A stretch of DNA of 31,398 bases from Synergistaceae bacterium UBA4088 (lineage in GTDB: Bacteria > Synergistota > Synergistia > Synergistales > Thermovirgaceae). The DNA lies in NCBI GenBank assembly GCA_002382605.1, contig DFYG01000057.1, positions 3,116-34,513 on the forward strand. The letters are read 5' to 3'. The notes beneath the pieces were generated by a model that was not told the DNA's origin, searched no databases, and was given only the letters and a program-made list of their open reading frames with translations. Below, one piece after another: positions 7,789 through 14,756 of the stretch (its first letter is position 1; each line of letters opens with the position of its first letter). The translations under genes were made by a program, and so were the position numbers.

Positions 7789-7819
7789 TAAAAGGGCTCC
7801 CTGTAGACGGAGCTTTTTT
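7789..7819 (+). terminator. Terminator-like hairpin after abfD
   Basis: GCTCC (7796-7800) pairs with GGAGC (7809-7813) around an 8-nt loop and runs into six T residues (7814-7819). An upstream A-run can pair with the T-run past a small bulge. The 5-bp core is modest, so partial read-through into the hydratase gene 59 nt downstream is plausible. Confidence 0.65.
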
Positions 7820-7877
7820 GTTGTGGGTTACTAAAAGGCAGGTTCAAAAAAAGTAAACACAATTGGAGGTAAAGGGC

Positions 7878-8687
7878 ATGGAGTCATCAAGCGGAAAAAA
7901 CTCTTTGCTTGTGGAAGACGTCGGCGGTGGTGTCCTGGCTCTTTCGATCAACAGCCCTCAAACACTGAACGCTCTTGACGGGCAGATACTCCAGCACCTC
8001 AAGGATGTCCTGAGTGCCTTTGCAAAGGATCCAAAGGTCAGGGTGGTTCTTCTTACAGGCAAGGGTAAGGCTTTTGTGGCAGGAGCCGACATATCCGCCC
8101 TGTCCAATTTTGCACCGGAGCAGGCTGCGGAATTTTCCCGAAATGGTTACGAACTCTTTGATCTGATGGAAAGAATGCCCCAGCCGATCGTGGCTGTTAT
8201 TAACGGTTTTGCACTGGGTGGCGGCCTGGAACTTGCTCTCGCGTGCGATTTTCGCTTTGCGGCGGAGGGAGCCCAACTGGGTTTTCCCGAGATATTTCTC
8301 GGGATCATCCCGGGTTTTGGAGGAACCCAGAGGCTTGCTTCCGTTGCCGGTGTCTCAAGAGCAAAGGAGATGATCTTTACCGGGAACAAGGTTGATGCTT
8401 CCAGTGCTCTTGCCTGTGGACTTGTTGATCGGGTGTTCCCTGAAGAGCGGCTCTGGGATGAATCTGTGGCCTTTGCAAAGGATCTTGCAACACGAAGTCA
8501 AAGCGCACTCTCCCAGGCAAAAAAAGTTCTGAACACCAGCCGGAATCTGCCGATCCAGGAGGGACTTCGACTTGAGAACGATGCCTTTTCCTCCTGCTTT
8601 GAACATCCGGACAGCAGGGAGGGCATCAGGGCCTTTCTTGAAAAGCGCAAACCCGAATTCGGGAAGCGCGGAAGTGAACGTAAATAG
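7878..8687 (+). CDS. Enoyl-CoA hydratase (crotonase)
   Basis: This 269-residue crotonase-fold enzyme is predicted to hydrate crotonyl-CoA or another 2-enoyl-CoA to (S)-3-hydroxyacyl-CoA. Both catalytic glutamates of true hydratases are present: E118 in GGGLELALACD and E138 in GFPEIFLG. The oxyanion-hole segments KAFVAGADISAL and NGFALGGG are also clear. ATG 7878 follows TTGGAGGT (7863-7870) at 7 nt. It begins the second half of the pathway cluster after the hairpin at 7789-7819; no strong separate promoter was seen in the 58 nt between. Confidence 0.92.
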   Translation: MESSSGKNSLLVEDVGGGVLALSINSPQTLNALDGQILQHLKDVLSAFAKDPKVRVVLLTGKGKAFVAGADISALSNFAPEQAAEFSRNGYELFDLMERMPQPIVAVINGFALGGGLELALACDFRFAAEGAQLGFPEIFLGIIPGFGGTQRLASVAGVSRAKEMIFTGNKVDASSALACGLVDRVFPEERLWDESVAFAKDLATRSQSALSQAKKVLNTSRNLPIQEGLRLENDAFSSCFEHPDSREGIRAFLEKRKPEFGKRGSERK

Positions 8688-8706
8688 CGGGAGAGGAGTG
8701 ATCACT

Positions 8707-9975
8707 ATGAGTCTGGTTTCTCTTGTCAGAGTCAGGCAGGACGATGAACAGGGGATATATGAGGCAGTGCGGCGATCACTGGATATCATCGGGGGGATCG
8801 AAGATATTGTAAATCCCGGGAATCTGGTGCTGATCAACCCTAACCTGGTTGCAGTCCCGACTGACAGATTCTCGGGAGCGATCACTCGTTGGGAGGTATG
8901 CAAAGCTATCGCCGATCTGGTAAAGGAAAAGGGAGGCAGGCCGGTGATTGCGGAATCGTCGGCGGCCGGCGTCGACACCGAGAAGGTGATAGAAGCGGGC
9001 GAATATGCCCAGTTGCGTGAACAAGGTTACGATGTGGTAGACCTCAAAACAACTCCTGGGACCAAAATACCGGTTCCTGACGGGTACAAGGTGTTTTCGG
9101 AACTGGGTTCCTGGGAACTGGTCCAGAAGGCGGATGTTATCATCAGCGTTCCAGTCATGAAAACCCATGACCAGACCGAGGTCACCCTCAGCATGAAAAA
9201 CCTTAAGGGGCTCATTGATGACGCGACGAAGAAGTCTTTCCACAGGGACGGGCTCCTGGAAGGTGTTGTGGATCTCATGACGGCATTGAAGCCGTCCCTT
9301 ACGGTTTTCGATGCGACCATCTGTCAGGAGGGGATGGGACCCATCTTCGGGACCCCGGTCCCCATGGGGTTGATCCTGGCATCGAAGGATCTCGTTGCAG
9401 CCGATTCAGTTGGAGGCCGTATCATGGGTTATGACCCCAGGGATGTCATGATAACCGTCCGTGCCGCCGCCCGGGGTATAGGAGAGATGGATCTCGAGAA
9501 GATAAAGGTGCGTGGCGACGCGACCATTGCCGAAGTGGAGAGGCGGTTCAAACGATCCAGCGAGACCATTCTGGAAGGGGTGCCCCCGTTTGAGCTGATG
9601 CTGGACAAAGGTGCATGCACCGGATGCCGAAATACGGTCATCAGCGCGATCATGGACCTTAAAAGCCAGGAGCTTCAGGGCAGCCTTGAAGGCAAGTATG
9701 TCGTAGCCGGACCTCTGGATGAAAAACTTCTTCCACCCGGTGCGGAAAAAGAAAATACCATTCTTGTTGGGATCTGCACAAAGCACCTGGCCGGCCGGGG
9801 AACCTACGTACAGGGCTGTCCGCCCAACAATATTTTTGTAGTCCGTGCCGTTGTCGGAGAAGAGCAGAAGATCGAACGCAGATACGCAACAGAGGAAGGC
9901 TCAGACGACCAGTCTAAAGAAGTCTTACTGGATGGAAAAAAGAGGGAGAAAAATGAGGGAAGTTGTTGTCATTGA
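8707..9975 (+). CDS. DUF362 domain protein with C-terminal Cys motif
   Basis: This 422-residue protein is recognised as DUF362 by the segments VISVPVMKTHDQTEVTLSMK and NLKGLIDD (about 145-172) and by CQEGMGPIFGTPVPMGLILASKD (206-228). The C-terminal third adds four cysteines, C304-x2-C307, C357 and C371, which could hold an Fe-S cluster or zinc. No signal peptide or membrane segment is seen. DUF362 proteins have no settled function. It lies between the hydratase and thiolase genes and overlaps the thiolase gene by 23 nt, so it is probably translated with the pathway. ATG chosen with AGAGGAGTG just upstream; GTG 8698 is a weaker option. Confidence 0.83.
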   Translation: MSLVSLVRVRQDDEQGIYEAVRRSLDIIGGIEDIVNPGNLVLINPNLVAVPTDRFSGAITRWEVCKAIADLVKEKGGRPVIAESSAAGVDTEKVIEAGEYAQLREQGYDVVDLKTTPGTKIPVPDGYKVFSELGSWELVQKADVIISVPVMKTHDQTEVTLSMKNLKGLIDDATKKSFHRDGLLEGVVDLMTALKPSLTVFDATICQEGMGPIFGTPVPMGLILASKDLVAADSVGGRIMGYDPRDVMITVRAAARGIGEMDLEKIKVRGDATIAEVERRFKRSSETILEGVPPFELMLDKGACTGCRNTVISAIMDLKSQELQGSLEGKYVVAGPLDEKLLPPGAEKENTILVGICTKHLAGRGTYVQGCPPNNIFVVRAVVGEEQKIERRYATEEGSDDQSKEVLLDGKKREKNEGSCCH

Positions 9976-11128
9976 TGCGGTAAGGACCCCCATCGGGCGA
10001 TTCAACGGGGGATTGTTGCCTCTTAGTGCCTCGAATCTGGGCGCAAAAGTGATCGCCGCTCTTTTTCAGAGGACTGGCATTGCTCCTTCTGTAGTGGATC
10101 ATGTGATCATGGGGTGTACTCTTCAGTTTGGGGAAAATGCGTATCTCAGCCGCCTGGCGGCGGTCAAGGCCGGGATCCCATATGAAACTCCGGCGCTGAC
10201 GGTCAACCGTCTCTGCGGTTCCGGGCTGGAAGCGATAAATGAGGCCGCCCGCATGATCCAGCTGGGTCTGGCGGATGCATGTGTGGCTGGTGGAGCGGAA
10301 AGCATGAGCAACGGTCCCTATTTTTCAACCCACTTGAGGGGAGGGGCCCGCCTGGGTCATGTCTCTTTCACCGACGGTGTGGTCGCGCTCCTCACTGATC
10401 CCATGCTTGGTGTACACATGGGAATAACTGCCGAAAATCTGGCTGAAAAGTATAGCATCAGCCGCCATGATCAGGATCAATTTGCTGCCGAAAGTCACCG
10501 CAAGGCGGTAAAGGCGATGGAGGAGGGGCAATTCGCGTCGCAGATCGTCACTGTTGAAATATCTTCAAGGAAACAGACTTTGGTTGTAGATAAAGATGAA
10601 GGTCCACGTGCGGATGCATCAATGGAGTCGATGTCAAAGTTGAAACCGGCGTTCAAACCGGACGGTACCGTTACGGCTGGAAATGCATCCAGCATCAATG
10701 ACGCAGCCTCCGCGGTTCTCGTGATGGAGAAGGAGAAAGCCAAGGCACTTGGATTGAAGCCCAGATGCGTGATAATGTCCCAGGCTGTTGTAGGCGTGGA
10801 TCCCGAATATATGGGTATCGGTCCAGTTTTTGCCATTCCCGGGGCATTGAAGTCCGCGGGGCTCGATCTGAAGGATATCGGAGTTATCGAGCTTAACGAA
10901 GCCTTTGCTGCTCAATCCCTTGCCGTGCTTCGTGAACTGCGGATCGATCCAGACAAGGTCAACACCAATGGCGGGGCAATCGCCCTGGGACATCCCATAG
11001 GCGCCACAGGGTCCATCGTTTTCACAAAGGCTTTCCATGAGCTGGAACAGAGAGGAGAGGAGTTCGGTCTGGTATCTCTCTGTATAGGCGGAGGTCAGGG
11101 CATCGCCACAGTTATCAGGAGTATCTGA
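9953..11128 (+). CDS. Acetyl-CoA C-acyltransferase (thiolase)
   Basis: This 391-residue degradative/biosynthetic thiolase cleaves a 3-oxoacyl-CoA with CoA, or condenses acyl-CoAs. The nucleophile is C88 in TVNRLCGSGLEAI; H347 lies in GGAIALGHPIGATG and the second catalytic cysteine C377 in CIGGGQG; NEAFAAQ is present. ATG 9953 follows AGAGGGAG at 5-nt spacing and lies inside the end of the DUF362 gene. In this cluster it would split acetoacetyl-CoA made by the dehydrogenase at 5432. A second, different thiolase is at 23243. Confidence 0.93.
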   Translation: MREVVVIDAVRTPIGRFNGGLLPLSASNLGAKVIAALFQRTGIAPSVVDHVIMGCTLQFGENAYLSRLAAVKAGIPYETPALTVNRLCGSGLEAINEAARMIQLGLADACVAGGAESMSNGPYFSTHLRGGARLGHVSFTDGVVALLTDPMLGVHMGITAENLAEKYSISRHDQDQFAAESHRKAVKAMEEGQFASQIVTVEISSRKQTLVVDKDEGPRADASMESMSKLKPAFKPDGTVTAGNASSINDAASAVLVMEKEKAKALGLKPRCVIMSQAVVGVDPEYMGIGPVFAIPGALKSAGLDLKDIGVIELNEAFAAQSLAVLRELRIDPDKVNTNGGAIALGHPIGATGSIVFTKAFHELEQRGEEFGLVSLCIGGGQGIATVIRSI

Positions 11129-11257
11129 AGTCTCCGGTCATGGCACGGCCTTTTTTCTCCCAGGCCCTGGTTGCGGGCAAATATGAGCGCTTGATATATT
11201 GAAGACATCTCTGTATTCAGACAAAGCACATTGAGGTAGATCAAGGGTGGATGATAA

Positions 11258-11938
11258 ATGGAGCTTCCCGAATTAATTTCCCGAGAATCAGGCAAGAACC
11301 AGTCAACGCCGGTATTTGTGGTTAATGTTCTTCGCGAAGCCATAATGCGCGGCCTCATTCCTCCCGGGAAAATATTGAGACAGGGGGAAATAGCCGCGGA
11401 ATTGGGGCTTAGTCATATTCCGGTGAGAGAGGCTATGCGCCAGCTTGAAGCAGAAGGATTCGTAGAAATAATCCCCAATAGGGGCGCCGTAGTCAAAGGA
11501 TTGACTTCCGAAGATGCTATGGAGATATTTTCCATCCGCATCCTCCTCGAATCAGAAGCGCTCAGGCTTGCAATGCCGGGTCTGGATGAAAAGATCTTCC
11601 GCAAATGCGAGTTCATAAACGGCGAGATAGGAGATGAACAGGACGTCCACAAGTGGTGCGGCCTGAATTGGGATTTCCACAAATGTCTCTATGAAGCCGC
11701 GCAAAGCCCCAGGCTTTTGCAGCTGATCCAGAATCTTTATTCGAATGTGGATCGCTACCTCCGGATCTACCTCGAAGTGGAGGATTACAGGAATATAGGC
11801 AGGCAAGAACACGCTTCAATTCTTGAGGCCTGCAGGGCCGGGGACGTGGAATCAGCTGTGGCTGCCTTGAGGCGGCATCTTGAAAACTCCCGGAAGTTAT
11901 TGATCGAATTACGTGACAGCAAGGAGGGCAATACGTAA
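11258..11938 (+). CDS. GntR-family regulator, FCD (FadR-like) subfamily
   Basis: This 226-residue regulator has an N-terminal winged helix-turn-helix (about 20-80: LREAIMRGLIPPGKILRQGEIAAELGLSHIPVREAMRQLEAEGFVEI) and a C-terminal helical FCD ligand domain. Histidines H141, H185 and H207 fit the usual metal site; the Asp often found four residues before the first His is N137 here, with D139 nearby. FCD regulators commonly sense small carboxylates. It follows the thiolase gene by 129 nt and precedes the racemase-family gene by 28 nt, so it may control one or both. AAGGGTGG (11243-11250) is its only ribosome site. Confidence 0.9.
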   Translation: MELPELISRESGKNQSTPVFVVNVLREAIMRGLIPPGKILRQGEIAAELGLSHIPVREAMRQLEAEGFVEIIPNRGAVVKGLTSEDAMEIFSIRILLESEALRLAMPGLDEKIFRKCEFINGEIGDEQDVHKWCGLNWDFHKCLYEAAQSPRLLQLIQNLYSNVDRYLRIYLEVEDYRNIGRQEHASILEACRAGDVESAVAALRRHLENSRKLLIELRDSKEGNT

Positions 11939-11966
11939 AAGCAGGCTCCCTGAAGGAGGGATATAA

Positions 11967-12704
11967 ATGCTGTATTACGCAGATGACAGGAGAGTTGTTT
12001 ATGGAGTGACTATCGGCATTCTTTTGATGGAGACGACCATTCCCTTCATCCCTGGAGATGTAGGCAATGCAACTTCATATGACTTTCCAGTCCTCTACCA
12101 GACAGTGAAAGGCCTTACTACCATGAGAATGTTCGAAAAGGACCAGACCGCGTTTGAAGAGTTCCATGCCGCTGCAAAAATACTCAGGAAACAGGGTGTC
12201 AGGGCAATTACCGGAGATTGCGGATACATGCTGGCCTTTCAGGAAGAGCTTGCGGATAAAATGGATGTCCCGGTTTTCCTTTCAACCCTGCTCCAGATCC
12301 CGTTCATTCTGAAGATCATCGGTAGGAGAGGGAAAGTCGGAATTTTATGTGCCAACGGGGAAAGTCTCACTCACGAATTCCTGAAGATCGCCGGAGTGTC
12401 GGAGCCGGATCTGGAAAGGGTAGTTGTGCATGGACTGGAAGGCCATGAACACTTCAGGGAAGTAATACATGATGAAACGGGCTGTCTTGATAGTGAAAAA
12501 ATGACTTGCGAGGTTGTGGAGGGAACAAAGAGGCTAGTACAGAATAACGACGGAATTAAGGCCATCCTTCTCGAATGCAGTGATCTGCCCCCTTACGCTG
12601 CAGCGGTTCATAAGGCAACAGGAATGCCTGTTTTTGATTTTAATTCAATGATCAGATATGTTCATTCAGTTGTTTTAAGAAAAGAATTTTATGGCGCAAT
12701 GTAG
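11967..12704 (+). CDS. Asp/Glu/hydantoin racemase superfamily protein
   Basis: This 245-residue protein has the two-cysteine layout of the aspartate/glutamate racemase, hydantoin racemase and arylmalonate decarboxylase superfamily: C85 in ITGDCGYM and C204 in LLECSDLPPYA. Both half-sites are present, so it could be an active racemase or maleate-isomerase-like enzyme. The N-terminus (VYGVTIGILLMETTIPFIPGDVGNA) matches a subgroup annotated as aspartate/glutamate racemase family with no proven substrate. AAGGAGGG lies 6 nt before ATG. It is probably co-transcribed with the GntR regulator upstream. Confidence 0.82.
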   Translation: MLYYADDRRVVYGVTIGILLMETTIPFIPGDVGNATSYDFPVLYQTVKGLTTMRMFEKDQTAFEEFHAAAKILRKQGVRAITGDCGYMLAFQEELADKMDVPVFLSTLLQIPFILKIIGRRGKVGILCANGESLTHEFLKIAGVSEPDLERVVVHGLEGHEHFREVIHDETGCLDSEKMTCEVVEGTKRLVQNNDGIKAILLECSDLPPYAAAVHKATGMPVFDFNSMIRYVHSVVLRKEFYGAM

Positions 12705-12920
12705 TTGGAATAAATGGTTTCACTGGAGCCCTGAAAGATTTTAACGGGAATGAAATACTCCAGATGGCTGATGTCTGAAAGGAATTACGGGAAAAAGGGT
12801 CTTAAGTAAAGAATTTTCGCAAATAGGATCAAAACCCCATAAACTATAAATACGAGGCGACTTTCGATCCGTCGATTTCAAATATTTACATGATAAATAT
12901 CCAAAAAAGAAGAGAACCGA

Positions 12921-13446
12921 TCACATTCCCTGTCCGGAAGGATCGAAAATCAGCGCAATTGAGTTTAGACAGTAACTGAGCCCCGTGGGTTCCGGGCCGC
13001 GGGAAGACATGACCCAGGTGGGCATCGCAACGGGAGCATAGGACTTCTGTCCTGGCTATCCAGAGGGAGCGGTCCTCCCGGGTCCAGATGCTTTCAGGTT
13101 TGAGGGGCTGTAAAAAGCTTGGCCACCCGGTACCTGAATCATATTTGGCTTCCGAGCCGAAGAGCGGAATGCCGCAGCCAACGCAGCGGTAGATCCCCTT
13201 TTCGCCTTGTTTGTGATATTCACCGGTAAAAGCCGGTTCGGTTCCCCCCAGCCTGGTCACCCGGTATTGTTCCGGGGTCAGGATCGCCTTCCACTCTTCC
13301 TCTGTACGGGTAATTTTATCCGTGGGCAAGTTCAATGCCTCCTTTATGGTCCTCTGGTCTTCGCTCCTTAAAGACGGAAGACGCGGGAGCAGAAAAACGG
13401 CTAAAATTACTGTTGAGACTGACAGGATTGCGAGTTTTCTGTTCAT
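12921..13446 (-). pseudogene. msrB: Membrane-anchored or exported MsrB with C-terminal frameshift
   Basis: Peptide-methionine (R)-S-oxide reductase repairs oxidised methionine. The N-terminus is a signal or anchor segment (about residues 3-22 from ATG 13446). The MsrB domain follows with both zinc pairs (CVGC and CSRC), GTGWPSF and HLGHVFP. Just after HVFP the frame breaks between 13000 and 12999. One extra base there restores an Asp codon (VFPDGPEPTG) and the family ending with SYCLNS, which carries the catalytic Cys, stopping at 12921. Read without correction, the protein runs to 12886 with an unrelated tail and lacks that Cys. It is either a real inactivating deletion or a one-base sequence error; I see no slippery sequence for programmed shifting. 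Confidence 0.82.
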
Positions 13447-13516
13447 AGGTCTCAACTGTGATACTTCAAATTAGAAATATTATTGATATCCTTGCATTTT
13501 GCAGGAACAATTACCA

Positions 13517-13534
13517 CATAATGGTTTCATTATG
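13517..13534. repeat. Inverted repeat between msrB and the AbrB transporter gene
   Basis: CATAATG-GTTT-CATTATG has perfect 7-bp arms and lies 39 bp before the ATG of the AbrB-family gene, in the 126-bp divergent gap. It could be an operator; no T-run follows. Confidence 0.3.
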
Positions 13535-13572
13535 AACCAGGTTTTCCCGTTTTAAAGGTCTGGGGGGTTCAA

Positions 13573-14646
13573 ATGTACTGGTTTGTGAATTTTATTTCCC
13601 TTCTCGCTATTGGTGTACCCGGCTGGCTGTTGTTCCGTTTTTTGAAGGTCCCTTCTTCGATCATGGTCGGCGCGATGGTTTCTGCTGCCTTTTTCGCGGT
13701 GAAAGGGTGGTGGGTCCCGGAGATACCCGTTGGAGCAAACTTGCTGTTTCAGGTCATTCTTGGCCTTTTTATAGGCATCAGGTTCACCAGGCAGGCTGGC
13801 CGGGAGCTTAAAGCCAGCGTAGGCGTTGCAATTTTCGCCGGTGTCTGGTGGATCAGTTTTCCCCTTGGACTCGGGTGGCTCGTAAGTGAATGGTCAGCTC
13901 TTGATCTCCCCACATCCATTCTTGGAACCGTTCCCGGAGGTATTGCGGAAATGAGCATTCTGGCACTCTCGCTGAATGCCGATGCCGCACTGGTGGCTGT
14001 AATGCAGTTTTTCAGGCTTTCATCCACACTGATGGCAATGCCGCTGATAGCCGGGTGGATCAATAAAAGAGCGAACGGAGGATCTGTTCCAAAAGAGAAG
14101 GGAGTTCGACTTGAAGCTGGACCTGCAGAAACGCCCCGAAACGTAAAACTCAGCGGGGCCATGATTACTTTCCTTTTTGCTGCTGCGGGAGGATTGATAT
14201 TCTTCAAATTGGGGGTTCCGGTTGGTGGTTTCGTGGGTTCCATTACCTTTACGGCGATCGCCTCGGGTGCAGGCCTGCCTCTGAAACCCCTTCCTCTTCC
14301 CTTCCGGCATCTGGGCCAGCTGGGTCTTGGGGCCCTTATCGGGCTGAATGCGACCCCTGATATATTATCCACTCTTTGGGGGATGCTTTTTACCATCCTG
14401 GGAACGACAGTGGCAATTCTGGTGTGGGGAATAATTCTCGCTTTCCTGGTCCGGTGGATCACAGGGTGGGAAATGATGACCTGTCTCCTGGGAAGTAGCC
14501 CTGGAGGGATCACCCAGCTTTCCTCCATTGCCGATGAACTCGGGGCAGATCCCCTGAAGGTGAGCCTTCTTCACCTGGTTCGCCTTTTCACGATCTTTCT
14601 TGTCCTGCCTTCACTAATAAAAATTGTTCTTGAGTGGTGGCAGTGA
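13573..14646 (+). CDS. AbrB-family membrane protein (putative transporter)
   Basis: This 357-residue polytopic membrane protein belongs to the AbrB/AmoA-like family (Pfam AbrB), often labelled putative ammonia monooxygenase but probably transport-related. The internal duplication is visible: TVPGGIAEMSILALSLNADAALVAVMQFFRL in the first half and SSPGGITQLSSIADELGADPLKVSLLHLVRL in the second. About ten hydrophobic segments are seen. The substrate is not known. It stands alone, divergent from msrB and convergent with the HtrA-like gene. Confidence 0.85.
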   Translation: MYWFVNFISLLAIGVPGWLLFRFLKVPSSIMVGAMVSAAFFAVKGWWVPEIPVGANLLFQVILGLFIGIRFTRQAGRELKASVGVAIFAGVWWISFPLGLGWLVSEWSALDLPTSILGTVPGGIAEMSILALSLNADAALVAVMQFFRLSSTLMAMPLIAGWINKRANGGSVPKEKGVRLEAGPAETPRNVKLSGAMITFLFAAAGGLIFFKLGVPVGGFVGSITFTAIASGAGLPLKPLPLPFRHLGQLGLGALIGLNATPDILSTLWGMLFTILGTTVAILVWGIILAFLVRWITGWEMMTCLLGSSPGGITQLSSIADELGADPLKVSLLHLVRLFTIFLVLPSLIKIVLEWWQ

Positions 14647-14688
14647 CCAGACCCTGATATTTCCGATAACGATTACTGCAGGGCCAAA

Positions 14689-14732
14689 GCAAAGGCGGGG
14701 TTCCCTGATAGTTTCAGGCCTCCCGCCTTTGC
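14689..14732. terminator. Long hairpin between convergent genes
   Basis: An 11-bp perfect outer stem (14689-14699 with 14722-14732) encloses a second 5-bp stem (14704-14708 with 14714-14718). It lies between two convergent genes, so it probably acts in both directions. Neither side has a clean T-run, so efficiency is uncertain. Confidence 0.6.
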
Positions 14733-14756
14733 GCTATCCAAAGATCTCCTGTTGAC

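Noticed and set aside
8572-8706. Upstream extension of the DUF362 gene into the hydratase gene
   Set aside because: It would overlap the hydratase coding region in another frame; the ATG at 8707 has a ribosome site and starts the conserved region.
11134-11157. T-run after the thiolase gene as a terminator
   Set aside because: The preceding stem is only about 4 bp with a G-T pair, too weak to call.
12705-12920. Possible small gene or RNA between the racemase and msrB genes
   Set aside because: No open frame with a ribosome site, no tRNA-like fold and no strong hairpin were seen by eye.
13749-14528. 259-codon minus-strand frame opposite the AbrB transporter gene
   Set aside because: Pro/Arg/Ser-rich antisense translation of a membrane protein gene, with no domain or ribosome site.
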